DNA from: Sphingomonas phyllosphaerae
GTDB taxonomy: Bacteria; Pseudomonadota; Alphaproteobacteria; Sphingomonadales; Sphingomonadaceae
NCBI RefSeq assembly: GCF_029623345.1
Contig: NZ_JAPYKH010000008.1
Coordinates: forward strand, 62,001 to 126,000
DNA length: 64,000 nt
Direction of reading: 5' to 3'
Part shown: piece after piece, positions 1 through 8,805 of the stretch
Numbering within the stretch: the stretch's first letter is position 1
Layout of the letters: each line of letters opens with the position of its first letter
The notes under the pieces: model-generated
Database searches by the model: none
The model's input: the letters and a program-made list of their open reading frames with translations, nothing else
What the model was told of the DNA's origin: nothing
Position numbers and translations under genes: made by a program

Positions 1-597
1 CGGCCGGTCGATATCGAGCGCGGCGCCCGCTCCGCCGTGCGTGTCGCCGAATGCCTCGAACCGATCCTTCGCGCGGCCGCTGGGGCGTTTGCTCACCAGG
101 TCGACGATCCCCGACGGCGCGGCAAAGCCGTAGCGCAGCCCTGCCGCGCCCTTCAGCACTTCCACGCGGTCGAGCGTCTCGATCGGCGCGTCGACCAGGT
201 TGACGATCGGCAGGACTCCATTCAGGCGGTAGTTGGTGAAATTGTTGGCGGGGATGCCCCGGATCGCGACATTGGCGTAGACCAGCGCCGAAATCTGCGC
301 CTCGGACACGCCGGGCACGTCATGGAGAACATCGGCCAAGGAACGCGCCTGCTGGGTATCGAGCACTGCGCGCCGCAGGATCGTGAAGGTCGCGGGGATG
401 TCGAGTTGCCGCGCGTCGCGGAAGATGCCGGCCTGCACCGCATCGGCCCCGTAACTCTCCGGTCGGTCGGCGGTGACGACGATCTCGTCCTCGGGTGTTT
501 CGCCGCGCTGCGCGCTCGCTATGGTCGGAGCGAATGCCGCTATCGTCGCGGCGGCGCCGGTGACCAACCGCCGCATCAAGCCTTTCTCGTTCGTCAT
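1..597 (-). CDS. TonB-dependent siderophore-type receptor, N-terminal part (runs off the window)
   Basis: Reading back from the ATG at 597, the frame stays open to base 1 (199 codons), so the gene continues outside the window. Residues 1-28 form a signal peptide ending in IASAQ. A TonB-box-like stretch (EDEIVVTADRPESY) follows, and then a plug domain with SLADVLHDVPGV, IRGIPANN, VEVLKGAAGLRYGF and VDLVSKRP. The plug style, with RVEVLKGAAGLRYG followed by GIVDLVSKRP, is that of ferric-siderophore receptors such as FhuA and FpvA. The protein would sit in the outer membrane and import a ferric chelate using TonB energy. A palindrome resembling a Fur site lies just upstream. The barrel is outside the window, so the substrate cannot be assigned. 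Confidence 0.9.
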   Translation of the reverse strand, partial: MTNEKGLMRRLVTGAAATIAAFAPTIASAQRGETPEDEIVVTADRPESYGADAVQAGIFRDARQLDIPATFTILRRAVLDTQQARSLADVLHDVPGVSEAQISALVYANVAIRGIPANNFTNYRLNGVLPIVNLVDAPIETLDRVEVLKGAAGLRYGFAAPSGIVDLVSKRPSGRAKDRFEAFGDTHGGAGAALDIDRP

Positions 598-614
598 TCC
601 GCTTGACTATGGCT

Positions 615-633
615 GTTGCGAGTGTCTCGCAAC
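615..633. promoter_or_regulatory. Fur-like operator palindrome upstream of the siderophore receptor
   Basis: GTTGCGAG-TGT-CTCGCAAC is a perfect 8+8 bp inverted repeat centred about 27 bp before the start codon of the reverse receptor gene. It differs from the palindromic pattern TTGCGAATNATTCGCAA, seen at many proteobacterial Fur sites, at only a few central positions. The position suits repression of the receptor by iron-loaded Fur. Binding is inferred from sequence alone. Confidence 0.5.
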
Positions 634-780
634 AAATGGCCGACCCGCTTCGAAGACGCTGCACCGGTTGACCTGTCGCCGCCTCGCGGCTACCCGCGCC
701 ACCGACATCGCTGAACCACTCGCGCGCCGAGTCCTGTCGAAGGGCGCGCGGGTTCGCCCGGCAGGCGGAGACCTGTATCC

Positions 781-2070
781 ATGGCCAACGTAGCAGTCAT
801 CGGCGCGCAATGGGGCGACGAGGGCAAGGGCAAGATCGTCGACTGGCTCGCCGAGCGCGCCGATATCGTCGTCCGCTTCCAGGGCGGGCACAATGCCGGG
901 CATACGCTGGTGGTCGGCGAGGCGGTCTACAAGCTTTCGCTGCTGCCCTCCGGGATCGTGCGCGGTACGCCCTCGGTGATCGGCAACGGGGTGGTGCTCG
1001 ACCCTTGGGCGCTCAAGGCGGAGATCGAGCGGCTGGCGGGGCAGGGCGTCGTCGCCTCACCCGAGACGCTGCGGATCGCGGACAATTGCGCGTTGATCCT
1101 GCCCTTCCACCGCGACCTCGATGCGCTGCGCGAGGATGCCAGCGGCGCAGGCAAGATCGGGACGACGCGGCGCGGTATCGGCCCCGCTTATGAGGACAAG
1201 GTCGGACGTCGCGCGCTGCGCGTCTGTGACCTCGCGCATCTCGATGATCTCGGGCCGCAGCTCGACCGGCTCACCGCGCACCATGATGCGCTACGCGCCG
1301 GCTTCGGCGAGGCGCCGATCGATCGCGACGCGCTGGTCGCCGAGCTGCGCGCGATCGCCGGCTTCGTGCTGCCTTTCGCCAAGCCGGTGTGGCGCGACCT
1401 CAACGCCGCGAAGGAGGCGGGCAAGCGCATCCTGTTCGAGGGCGCACAGGGCGTGCTGCTCGACATCGATCACGGCACCTATCCGTTCGTCACGTCGTCG
1501 AACACGATTGCGGGCACGGCGGCGGGCGGCTCGGGGCTCGGGCCGGCGGCGGTGGGGTTCGTGTTGGGGATCGCCAAGGCCTATACCACCCGCGTCGGCT
1601 CCGGGCCGTTTCCGACCGAACTCGAGGACGCGACCGGCGAGCGGCTCGGCACGCGAGGGCATGAGTTTGGCACGGTGACGGGGCGAAAGCGGCGCTGCGG
1701 CTGGTTTGACGCGGTGCTGGTGCGGCAGTCCGCGGCGGTGGGCGGGATTACCGGGATCGCGCTGACCAAGATCGACGTGCTCGACGGCTTAGACGAAGTG
1801 CGGATCTGCACCGGCTATCGCTTGCGCGGCGAGGTGATCGACTACTTCCCGGCGCACGCGGCGGACCAGGCGCTGGTTGAGCCGGTGTATGAAACGGTCG
1901 AGGGTTGGCAGGAGTCAACCGCCGGCGCACGCAGCTGGGCCGATCTGCCCGCGCAGGCGATCAAATATATCCGTCGCGTCGAGGAGCTGATCCGCTGCCC
2001 CGTCGCGCTCGTGTCGACCAGCCCGGAGCGGGACGACACCATCCTGGTGCGCGACCCGTTCGCCGACTGA
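781..2070 (+). CDS. purA: Adenylosuccinate synthase
   Basis: The 429-residue protein has the usual bacterial PurA length. It catalyses the GTP-dependent joining of IMP and aspartate, the first committed step to AMP, in the cytoplasm. The glycine-rich GTP loop WGDEGKGK is at residues 11-18 with catalytic Asp13, and GGHNAGHT carries catalytic His41. [13 protein letters not shown] and the late [10 protein letters not shown] segment are also family-typical. It stands alone, divergent from the receptor gene, with a GGAG sequence about ten bases before the ATG. Nothing unusual is seen. Confidence 0.98.
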   Translation: MANVAVIGAQWGDEGKGKIVDWLAERADIVVRFQGGHNAGHTLVVGEAVYKLSLLPSGIVRGTPSVIGNGVVLDPWALKAEIERLAGQGVVASPETLRIADNCALILPFHRDLDALREDASGAGKIGTTRRGIGPAYEDKVGRRALRVCDLAHLDDLGPQLDRLTAHHDALRAGFGEAPIDRDALVAELRAIAGFVLPFAKPVWRDLNAAKEAGKRILFEGAQGVLLDIDHGTYPFVTSSNTIAGTAAGGSGLGPAAVGFVLGIAKAYTTRVGSGPFPTELEDATGERLGTRGHEFGTVTGRKRRCGWFDAVLVRQSAAVGGITGIALTKIDVLDGLDEVRICTGYRLRGEVIDYFPAHAADQALVEPVYETVEGWQESTAGARSWADLPAQAIKYIRRVEELIRCPVALVSTSPERDDTILVRDPFAD

Positions 2071-2118
2071 TGGCGACATGCCCCCCGCGTCACGGCGCGG
2101 GGGGCCAGGTCGGCGAGG

Positions 2119-2535
2119 TTATTGCGGCGACTGCGGCGTCGTCGCGGTCGGATCGGCGCCCGTCGTGCGCGGATTGTTCTGCGACATGGGGGCAACCGTC
2201 GGATCCGGGTTCATCGTCTGGGTCGACGGGTCCGGCGTCGTGCTGGTGCTCGGCTGGCTCATGGTCGAGCGATTGCGTGACGAGCGGCGCGACTCCCGCG
2301 TCGAGCGCGGCGAGGTCGTCGACATCGTGTCCGAGTGCGTGCTCTGGGTGCTGGTCCCGGTCGAGCCGGGCTGCTGCATCGAGCCCATCGTGCCCTGGTC
2401 CATCCCGGTGCCCGACTGGCCCATACCGGTGCCCATGCCGCTGCCGGTGCTGCCGCCCATACCGCCGGTGGTCTGTGCCGAGGCGACGGCGGGCAGGACG
2501 AGTGCGGCGGCGGCCGCTATCACGAGAATGCGCAT
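2119..2535 (-). CDS. Secreted low-complexity protein, Met/Gly/Ser/Thr-rich
   Basis: A 138-residue protein begins with a clear signal peptide (MRILVIAAAAALVLPAVASA, cleavage before QTT). The mature part is almost entirely low complexity: first MGGSTGSGMG-like repeats, then Ser/Thr/Arg-rich and Pro/Thr-rich stretches ending in TATTPQSPQ. There are no cysteines, transmembrane segments or recognisable domains. It would be periplasmic or cell-surface. It is convergent with purA and lies 81 bp downstream of the end of aroC on the same strand. Similar poorly conserved secreted proteins are common in sphingomonads, but no function can be assigned. The signal peptide and start context support a real gene. 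Confidence 0.7.
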   Translation of the reverse strand: MRILVIAAAAALVLPAVASAQTTGGMGGSTGSGMGTGMGQSGTGMDQGTMGSMQQPGSTGTSTQSTHSDTMSTTSPRSTRESRRSSRNRSTMSQPSTSTTPDPSTQTMNPDPTVAPMSQNNPRTTGADPTATTPQSPQ

Positions 2536-2616
2536 GAGAACCTCTCCTTGTGTGTGCGATCCGAACGAAGCGCACGAAGCAGGTGTTCCAGTTATTCCTC
2601 GCCTAAATTAACCAAC

Positions 2617-3684
2617 CTATCCGCATTGTGCGCGGTGAAGCAAGGCTTGGTCGGCGAGCACCAGCGCGACCATCGCCTCCACCACGGGCACGCCGCGAAT
2701 GCCGACGCAGGGGTCATGACGGCCCTTGGTGGCGATTTCGGTCGCGCCGCCTTCACGGGTGACGGTCTCGACCGGCGTGAGGATCGAGCTGGTCGGCTTG
2801 AACGCGACGCGCACCCGGATCGGCTGGCCGGTGGCGATCCCGCCCGCGATCCCGCCGGCATGGTTGGCGAGGAAGGCGGGGCCGTCCGCGCCGGGACGCA
2901 TCGCGTCGGCGTTCTGCTCCCCCGAGAGCGCCGCGGCGGCGAAGCCGTCGCCGATCTCGACGCCCTTCACCGCGTTGATCGACATGCACGCCGCGGCGAG
3001 CTCGCTGTCGAGCTTGGCATAGAGCGGTGCGCCCCAGCCCGCTGGGACGCCGGTCGCCTCGCACACCACCACCGCGCCAAGCGAGGAGCCGGCCTTGCGC
3101 GCGGCATCGACCTTCTCTTCCCAGCGCGCGGCGGCCGCGGGATCGGGACAGAAGAAGGGGTTGGCGTCGATCGCGACGTCGTCGAAGGTCGCCGGGTCGA
3201 TCGCGTCGCCGCCGATCGCCTCGACCCAGGCGCGCACGCGCACCTGCGGCACCACCAGCCGCGCCACCGCGCCGGCCGCGACGCGCGCGGCGGTCTCCCG
3301 CGCGGAGGAGCGGCCGCCGCCGCGATAGTCGCGGAAGCCGTACTTGGCGTCATAGGCGTAGTCGGCGTGGCCGGGGCGATAGGCGAGCGCGACGTCGGAA
3401 TAGTCCTTGGAGCGCTGGTCGACGTTCTCAATCATCAGGCTGATCGGCGTGCCGGTGGTGCGCCCCTCGAACACGCCCGAGAGGATGCGAACCTGGTCGG
3501 GCTCGCGCCGCTGCGTCGTGAAGCGCGACTGGCCCGGGCGGCGGCGGTCGAGCCAGGGCTGGAGGTCGGCCTCGGTCAGCGCGATCCCCGGCGGGCAGCC
3601 GTCGACCACCGCGCCCAGCGCCGGCCCGTGGCTCTCGCCCCAGGTGGTGAAGCGGAACACGCGGCCGAAGGTGTTGTAGCTCAT
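2617..3684 (-). CDS. aroC: Chorismate synthase
   Basis: The 355-residue protein converts 5-enolpyruvylshikimate-3-phosphate to chorismate using reduced FMN, the last step of the shikimate pathway. It begins [20 protein letters not shown], the conserved family N terminus, which fixes the start at 3684 although the frame is open for 96 more codons upstream. [12 protein letters not shown] and [14 protein letters not shown], which bind FMN and substrate, are present, and length is normal. The 259 bp upstream hold a strong inverted repeat (3704-3744), so it probably has its own promoter rather than relying on the fabI operon. Confidence 0.97.
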   Translation of the reverse strand: MSYNTFGRVFRFTTWGESHGPALGAVVDGCPPGIALTEADLQPWLDRRRPGQSRFTTQRREPDQVRILSGVFEGRTTGTPISLMIENVDQRSKDYSDVALAYRPGHADYAYDAKYGFRDYRGGGRSSARETAARVAAGAVARLVVPQVRVRAWVEAIGGDAIDPATFDDVAIDANPFFCPDPAAAARWEEKVDAARKAGSSLGAVVVCEATGVPAGWGAPLYAKLDSELAAACMSINAVKGVEIGDGFAAAALSGEQNADAMRPGADGPAFLANHAGGIAGGIATGQPIRVRVAFKPTSSILTPVETVTREGGATEIATKGRHDPCVGIRGVPVVEAMVALVLADQALLHRAQCG

Positions 3685-3703
3685 ACGTGAGGGTCCGAAT
3701 GTT

Positions 3704-3744
3704 GCGAATGTTGAGTCGCTGGCACGTCGGGACTCAACGTTCGC
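3704..3744. promoter_or_regulatory. 14-bp inverted repeat in the aroC leader
   Basis: GCGAATGTTGAGTC (3704-3717) and GACTCAACGTTCGC (3731-3744) pair with a single mismatch across a 13-base loop. The element ends 20 bp before the aroC start codon in the reverse direction, so it would be in the mRNA leader or overlap the promoter. No T-run follows on the aroC strand, which argues against a simple terminator. It could be an operator or a leader hairpin. Confidence 0.45.
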
Positions 3745-3943
3745 GGGCGGCCAGCGTGGAACATGCGGCGCGCTGTGCCAGAAGCGCGCGGGGTAGGACA
3801 GGGGCAAAGGCGGAGAGGTTAACGCCGCTGTTTCCCGGCGAAGGCGGGGGTCCAGTTGGGGGACGTTGGTGAGCGCCACGGCGGCTTTCCCACCTCGGCC
3901 CCGGCCTCCGCCGCGGAACAGCGACTGGCAGCTTGGTGCCCGC

Positions 3944-4507
3944 TCACCCCGCGCCGAGCACCGCGAAAGCATCCGGGTGGCGCGCGTCGCCGCGAACGCC
4001 GCAGGGCATCAGCCCGCCCTGCAGCGGCAGCGCCAGCAGATGCTCGCCAGCATAAGGCGAGACGAAGTTGGCCGCATAATCCTCGTGGAAGCCGAAGCGC
4101 CGGTAATAGGCCGCGTCGCCCAGTACGAAGCACAACACCACGCGCTCGGCCTCGAGCCGCTCCAGTCCGGCCTGCACCAGCGCCTCGCCGACGCCGCGGC
4201 GGCGATAAGATGGTGCCACCGCGAGCGGCGCCAGCGCCACCGCGGGGACGGGGCGATCGTTGACCGTCACCGCCATGCGGCTGAACGCCACCGCGCCGAC
4301 GATCGCGCCGCTGGCGCCGTCGACCGCCGCCATCATCAGCACCATCGCGCCGTCGATGCACAGCCGTCGCACGAGGTCGGCCTCGTCGGGCCGCGCGAAA
4401 CAGGTGCGCAGCAGCGCGTCGATCCCCGCCACGTCCTCGCCGCGCGCGGGGCGGACGATCAGCTCGGCCGAGGTGCCCTCCTCAGGCAAGCGCGATGTCC
4501 GGCGCAT
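3944..4507 (-). CDS. GNAT-family N-acetyltransferase (YhbS-like)
   Basis: A 187-residue protein with one GNAT fold, using acetyl-CoA to acetylate an unknown acceptor. The acetyl-CoA loop is visible as [20 protein letters not shown], preceded by the strand ALAPLAV. A C-terminal [18 protein letters not shown] segment is typical of the YhbS subgroup. The ATG at 4507 lies inside the end of fabI (26-bp overlap), making this the last gene of the dnaJ-like/brkB/fabI operon. A GAGGAGG sequence occurs downstream of this ATG without a standard start codon after it, so the first ATG is kept. Confidence 0.88.
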   Translation of the reverse strand: MRRTSRLPEEGTSAELIVRPARGEDVAGIDALLRTCFARPDEADLVRRLCIDGAMVLMMAAVDGASGAIVGAVAFSRMAVTVNDRPVPAVALAPLAVAPSYRRRGVGEALVQAGLERLEAERVVLCFVLGDAAYYRRFGFHEDYAANFVSPYAGEHLLALPLQGGLMPCGVRGDARHPDAFAVLGAG

Positions 4508-5309
4508 CCTCCGCCTTCATGCCGATGACGTTGTAGCCCGCGTCGACATGGTGGATCTCGCCGGTGACGCCGCTGGCGAGCGAGCTGAGTAGGTACAGGC
4601 CCGCGCCACCGACCTCCTCGATCGAGACGGTGCGGCGCAGCGGCGCGTTGAGCTCGTTCCACTTGAGGATGTAGTTGAAGTCGCCGATGCCGCGCGCCGC
4701 CAGGGTCTGGATCGGCCCCGCCGAGATCGCGTTGATGCGGATGTTCTCCGGCCCGAGATCGACCGCGAGATATTTGACGCTCGTCTCCAGCGCGGCCTTG
4801 GCGACGCCCATCACGTTATAGTGCGGGATCACCTTCTCGGCGCCATAGTAGGTCAGCGTCAGGATCGCGCCGCCGTTGGGCATCATCCTGCGCGCACGCT
4901 GCGCCACTGCGACGAGCGAATAGGCCGAGACGTTCATCGTCATCAGGAAGTTGTCGAGCGTGGTGTCGTAGTAGCGACCGCGCAGCTGCGACTTGTCGGA
5001 GAAGCCGATGGCATGGACGACGAAGTCGATCGTCGGCCATTCCCGCGCCAGCGCGGCGAAGGTGTCGTCCAGCGCGGCCATGTCGGAGACGTCGCAGTCG
5101 AACAGCCGCGCCACGCCGAGCTGCTCGGCGAGCGGCCGCACGCGCTTCTCCATCGCCGCGCCCTGGTAGGAGAAGGCCAGCTCGGCGCCGGCCTCGCTGA
5201 GCTGCTTGGCGATCCCCCAGGCCAGCGACTTGTCATTGGCGAGCCCCATGATCAGCCCGCGCTTGCCCGCCATCAATCCGTTCACGTCCTTGCCCTGCAT
5301 GTCATTCAT
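4482..5309 (-). CDS. fabI: Enoyl-[acyl-carrier-protein] reductase (NADH)
   Basis: The 275-residue short-chain-dehydrogenase-type enzyme reduces trans-2-enoyl-ACP in the last step of each fatty acid elongation cycle. The FabI dinucleotide motif GLANDKSLAWGIAK is near residues 22-35. The catalytic pattern Y154...Y164-x6-K171 matches the Tyr146/Tyr156/Lys163 of E. coli FabI. It is the likely target of triclosan-type inhibitors. It overlaps brkB upstream by 8 bp and the GNAT gene downstream by 26 bp, so the genes are translationally coupled. Confidence 0.97.
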   Translation of the reverse strand: MNDMQGKDVNGLMAGKRGLIMGLANDKSLAWGIAKQLSEAGAELAFSYQGAAMEKRVRPLAEQLGVARLFDCDVSDMAALDDTFAALAREWPTIDFVVHAIGFSDKSQLRGRYYDTTLDNFLMTMNVSAYSLVAVAQRARRMMPNGGAILTLTYYGAEKVIPHYNVMGVAKAALETSVKYLAVDLGPENIRINAISAGPIQTLAARGIGDFNYILKWNELNAPLRRTVSIEEVGGAGLYLLSSLASGVTGEIHHVDAGYNVIGMKAEDAPDIALA

Positions 5310-6258
5310 CTTGTTCCGCCCCCTCTACAACCGCTACGGGCGGCTCCGCCAGTGCCGCGTTCAGGTGAGCGCCGAACACTAGGCCGAGGCCGATCAGATA
5401 GAAGAACAGCAGCATCACCACCACCCCGGCGAGGCTGCCGTAGGTGAGGTCATAGCCGCCGAGCTGCGACAGCACCCAGGGCAGGCCGGCGGTCATGCTC
5501 ACCCACCACAGAGTGGTGAACAGCGCGCCGGGCCACTTCTTGCTGTCACTGCGGCGATAGCGGCCCGGCGTGACCGAGTAGAACAGCATGTACAGCGCGC
5601 CGAACATCACCGCCGCGGGCACCAGCCGGGCGAGGTTGAGCCAGTCTGCGACATGCTGCGCCACGGGCAGGAGCCGGTAGATGAACTGCTCGGCCGCGAT
5701 CAGAAGCCCCTGCACCAGGAAGGAGAAGAGCGCGATCACGATCGAGCCGATGATCGCCAGGCTGAGCCCGAGCCGCGCGCGCCACAGCGACTGCGACGAG
5801 CGCGTGCCATAGGCGCGGCGGAAGATGTCGCGGATCGTCTCGGCGAAGCTGCCGACGGTCCACAGACCGACCAGCGCGCCGAACCACAAGAGCGAGCCGG
5901 TGCGTGCGTGCAGCACGTTGCCGATCGGCTCGCGCAGGATCGTGCCGACATCGCGCGGCAGCACCGAGAGGAAGCTGGCGACCCCGCGCTGCACCTCGTC
6001 GGTCTGCCCGAACAGCGAGGCGACCGCGGCGGCGACGATGAAGAACGGAAACACCGTCATCAGCGCGAGATAGGCGAGGTTGCCGGCGTGGATGAAACCG
6101 TCGGTATAGACGCCGACCGCGGCGCGCTTCAGCACCGACCAGCTGTAGCTGCCGGGCCGGACATGCGCGAGCTGGCGATCGAGGCGACGTCGCGCGGCGC
6201 CATGATGGCGTGCGCGATCCTCAGGCGTGAGCGTGGGAGGGGCGTCCGTCACCCACAT
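5302..6258 (-). CDS. YihY/virulence factor BrkB family membrane protein
   Basis: A 318-residue inner-membrane protein with about six transmembrane helices (roughly residues 57-82, 121-138, 165-188, 210-228, 245-265 and 275-298) after a basic cytoplasmic N terminus. GNLAYLALMTVFPFF and GSLAGVVVMLLFFYLIG are typical of the YihY/BrkB family, whose biochemical role is unsettled; the older RNase BN name is not supported for this family. It overlaps the J-protein gene by one base upstream and fabI by eight downstream, in the middle of a four-gene operon. Confidence 0.93.
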   Translation of the reverse strand: MWVTDAPPTLTPEDRARHHGAARRRLDRQLAHVRPGSYSWSVLKRAAVGVYTDGFIHAGNLAYLALMTVFPFFIVAAAVASLFGQTDEVQRGVASFLSVLPRDVGTILREPIGNVLHARTGSLLWFGALVGLWTVGSFAETIRDIFRRAYGTRSSQSLWRARLGLSLAIIGSIVIALFSFLVQGLLIAAEQFIYRLLPVAQHVADWLNLARLVPAAVMFGALYMLFYSVTPGRYRRSDSKKWPGALFTTLWWVSMTAGLPWVLSQLGGYDLTYGSLAGVVVMLLFFYLIGLGLVFGAHLNAALAEPPVAVVEGAEQDE

Positions 6259-7196
6259 CAGACGCCCATGTTCGCGCGCGGGTTCCCGCCGCCGGTCCAG
6301 CCCGCCACGAAGGACTTGAGCGCGGCGTCATCCGCGGGCACGTCGATCACCAGGCGAACGAGCTGGTCGCCGCGGCCTCCGGCCTTGCGGTGGAAGCCTT
6401 TGCCCTTCAACCGCAGCGTCTTGCCCGAGGTGGAGCCGGGCGGCACGCTGAGCATCACCGGCTTGTCGACGGTCGGCACCTTGACCGCGCCGCCCTCGAC
6501 CGCCTCCTTGAGCGACACGGGCAGGTCGAGCCGGACGTCGTCGCCCTCGCGCGTGAAGAAGCGGTGCGGCTGGATCTCGATCGTCACGATCGCGTCGCCC
6601 GGGCCGCCGGCGCCGGGGTCGCCCTTGCCGGAGAGGCGCATCTGCGTGCCGGTGTCGACCCCGGCGGGCAGCTTGAGGTCGATCGTGCTGCCGTCGGCCA
6701 GGGTCACGCGCTGCGGCGCGAGCGCGGCGGCGTCGGCGAAAGGTACCTGGAGGCGATAGGCGACGTTGCCGCCCTTCGGCGGCGGGCCGGCGCCGCGACG
6801 CCCGAACCCGCTGGCGAACCCGCCGCCACCACCGCCGCGGCCGCCGAACAGGCCCTCGAAGATATCGGACATGTCGGGCGCTTCGCCGCCGCCCATGTCG
6901 AACTGGTGCGAGCGGAAGCCACCCGCGCCGCCTGGTCGCCCGCCGCCCGCGCCATAGCCGAAGGGGGCGGCGGGATTGCCGTCGCCGTCGATCTCGCCGC
7001 GGTCGAAGCGCGCGCGCTTGTCCTTGTCGGTGAGCAGATCATAGGCCGAGGTCACCTGGCCGAACCGCTCCGCCGCCTTGGGATTGTCCTGGTTGCGGTC
7101 GGGATGCAGCTCCTTGGCGAGCTTGCGATAGGCTTTCTTGATGTCCGCCTCGCTGGCGCCGCGCGCCACGCCCAGCGTCGCATATGGATCGGCCAT
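6258..7196 (-). CDS. Class B J-domain protein (DnaJ C-terminal domain, CbpA-like)
   Basis: The 312-residue co-chaperone has an N-terminal J domain (about 1-67) with the HPD triad at residues 31-33, which stimulates DnaK ATPase. A Gly/Phe-rich linker of about 60 residues follows, then two beta-barrel substrate-binding domains (about 140-300). The four CxxCxGxG zinc repeats of true DnaJ are absent, so it is a class B or CbpA-type protein. It is the first gene of the operon with brkB, fabI and a GNAT, and divergent from argD across 177 bp. Confidence 0.95.
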   Translation of the reverse strand: MADPYATLGVARGASEADIKKAYRKLAKELHPDRNQDNPKAAERFGQVTSAYDLLTDKDKRARFDRGEIDGDGNPAAPFGYGAGGGRPGGAGGFRSHQFDMGGGEAPDMSDIFEGLFGGRGGGGGGFASGFGRRGAGPPPKGGNVAYRLQVPFADAAALAPQRVTLADGSTIDLKLPAGVDTGTQMRLSGKGDPGAGGPGDAIVTIEIQPHRFFTREGDDVRLDLPVSLKEAVEGGAVKVPTVDKPVMLSVPPGSTSGKTLRLKGKGFHRKAGGRGDQLVRLVIDVPADDAALKSFVAGWTGGGNPRANMGV

Positions 7197-7288
7197 GGAT
7201 TCCCCAAATGGTGTGTTACTTCCCTATGTGGGATAGTCGCGGCACGAGCGCAATCGCCGTCGCGGCGCAAGCACCATCGCGCGCGGTG

Positions 7289-7318
7289 TTGACCCGCCGC
7301 GGCGGGCCACCGTAGAAG
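7289..7318 (+). promoter_or_regulatory. Candidate promoter of argD
   Basis: TTGACC (7289-7294) and TAGAAG (7313-7318) are separated by 18 bp, matching a housekeeping -35/-10 pair. The predicted start lies about 50 bases before the argD start codon, leaving a short leader that contains the hairpin described next. The -10 is only a moderate match. Confidence 0.45.
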
Positions 7319-7326
7319 ACGGGCCG

Positions 7327-7357
7327 GGGCGGTCCGGTCGGGCCGCCCTTGTTCTTT
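7327..7357 (+). terminator. Terminator-like hairpin in the argD leader (possible attenuator)
   Basis: GGGCGGTCC (7327-7335) and GGGCCGCCC (7340-7348) form a nine-pair stem with one G-U pair and a GGTC loop, followed by TTGTTCTTT. This is the shape of an intrinsic terminator, but it lies between the likely argD promoter and the ribosome site GAGGAGAAGG (7360-7369). It could attenuate argD or stop upstream read-through. No leader peptide was recognised. Confidence 0.45.
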
Positions 7358-7373
7358 CCGAGGAGAAGGCCCC

Positions 7374-8567
7374 GTGTCGTCCACCCCTGCGCTCATGCCC
7401 GTCTACCCGCGGTGCGGCGTGCGCCCGGTGCGAGGCGAAGGCGTCTATCTCTACGGCGAGGACGGCGAGCAGTATCTCGACTTCGCCAGCGGCATTGCGG
7501 TCAATGCGCTCGGGCACGGCCACCCGACGCTGGTCAAGGCGATCGCCGACCAGGCCGCGACGCTGATGCACACCAGCAACCTCTACGGCAGTCCGCAGGG
7601 TGAGCATCTCGCGCAGCGACTGGTCGATCACACCTTCGCGGACACGGTGTTCTTCACCAACTCGGGTGCGGAGGCGGTGGAATGCGCGATCAAGACCGCG
7701 CGGCGCTACCATCATGCCAACGGCAACCCGCAGCGGCACGACCTGATCACCTTCGACACCGCCTTCCATGGGCGGACGCTCGGCGCGATCTCGGCGACCA
7801 ACCAGGCCAAGATGCGCGACGGCTTCGAGCCGCTGCTGCCGGGCTTCAAATACGCCACGTTCAACGATCTGGCGGGCGCGCTCGCGCTGATCGACGAGCA
7901 TACAGCGGGCTTCCTGGTCGAGCCGATCCAGGGCGAGGGCGGTATCCGCCCGGCGTCCGAGGAGTTTCTGCAGGGATTGCGCAAGGCCTGCGACGAGCAT
8001 GGACTGCTGCTCGTGCTCGACGAGGTGCAGGCGGGCTATGGTCGCACCGGCAAGTTCTTCGCGCACGAGCTGTACGGCATCACGCCCGACATCATGGCGG
8101 TGGCCAAGGGCATCGGCGGCGGCTTTCCGCTCGGCGCGTGTCTCGCCACCGCCGAGGCGGCCAAGGGCATGGTGTTCGGCACGCATGGCTCGACCTATGG
8201 CGGGAACCCGCTGGCGATGGCGGCGGGAGAGGCGGTGCTCGACGTGATCCTGGAGGGGGGCTTTCTCGACCAGGTGGCGCGGATGGGCGAGCGGCTGCGC
8301 GCCTCGCTGGAGCAGCTGATCCCCAACCACGATCATTTGTTCGACCATGTCCGCGGCCACGGGCTGATGCTGGGGCTTAAGCTGAAGAGCGACAGCCGGC
8401 GCTTCGTCGCGCACTGCCGCGACCAGCACGGACTGCTGCTGGTGGCGGCGGGCGAGAATGTGGTTCGCGTGCTGCCGCCGCTGGTGATCGACGAGAGCCA
8501 TATCGCCGAGTGCGTCGCGAAGCTGAGCGAGGCCGCGCGGGTCTACGTGCCCGTGGCCGACGAGTGA
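7374..8567 (+). CDS. argD: Acetylornithine/succinyldiaminopimelate-type aminotransferase
   Basis: The 397-residue class III PLP aminotransferase interconverts N-acetylornithine and N-acetylglutamate semialdehyde in arginine synthesis. VFFTNSGAEAVECAIK is near residues 92-107, FHGRTLGA near 131, LDEVQAGYGRTG carries Asp216, and the PLP lysine is Lys245 in AVAKGIGGGFPLGA. It begins with GTG behind GAGGAGAAGG. With argF and hslO downstream it forms the argD-argF-hslO order frequent in alphaproteobacteria. It may also act in lysine synthesis. Confidence 0.95.
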   Translation: MSSTPALMPVYPRCGVRPVRGEGVYLYGEDGEQYLDFASGIAVNALGHGHPTLVKAIADQAATLMHTSNLYGSPQGEHLAQRLVDHTFADTVFFTNSGAEAVECAIKTARRYHHANGNPQRHDLITFDTAFHGRTLGAISATNQAKMRDGFEPLLPGFKYATFNDLAGALALIDEHTAGFLVEPIQGEGGIRPASEEFLQGLRKACDEHGLLLVLDEVQAGYGRTGKFFAHELYGITPDIMAVAKGIGGGFPLGACLATAEAAKGMVFGTHGSTYGGNPLAMAAGEAVLDVILEGGFLDQVARMGERLRASLEQLIPNHDHLFDHVRGHGLMLGLKLKSDSRRFVAHCRDQHGLLLVAAGENVVRVLPPLVIDESHIAECVAKLSEAARVYVPVADE

Positions 8568-8577
8568 CCTGAAATCT

Positions 8578-8805
8578 TCCCCGGCAACGGGGAGGGATGT
8601 GTGGGGCCGCCCTGTGCCCCGCACAGGGCTGAATTTGCCGGGGGCAAATTCACCCGCTCATCATGCGAAGTATGGTGGAGGGGGAACTCCGCGAGCAGGG
8701 CGCTGGTGGAAATGACGAGGTCGGATCATGTCGCACATGATCCTGCAACATGCGGGGCATGTTTGACCTCGTCATCCTCCACCAGCCCGCGGCTGGTCCC
8801 CCTCC
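8578..8805. repeat. Highly structured intergenic element between argD and argF
   Basis: Nearly the whole gap folds into nested hairpins. From the left: TCCCCG-GCAA-CGGGGA (8578-8593), CCCTGTGC/GCACAGGG (8610-8628) and GAATTTGCC/GGCAAATTC (8631-8651). A multibranched unit follows: an outer stem (8677-8687 with 8796-8805), an inner 20-bp stem (8703-8722 with 8765-8785, one bulge or mismatch region), and inside it two perfect hairpins at 8723-8743 (GGATCATGT/ACATGATCC) and 8747-8763 (AACATGC/GCATGTT). It resembles composite palindromic elements found between genes in sphingomonads. It could act as a terminator, an mRNA stabiliser or a mobile palindromic element. Confidence 0.7.

Noticed and set aside
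3685..3972. 96-residue N-terminal extension of aroC
   Set aside because: The family N terminus MSYNTFGRV is internal; the extension covers the intergenic inverted repeat and repeat half-copy.
7224..8624. A 466-codon frame antisense to argD
   Set aside because: argD is unambiguous in the sense frame; the antisense product has only low-complexity Arg/Gln-rich sequence.
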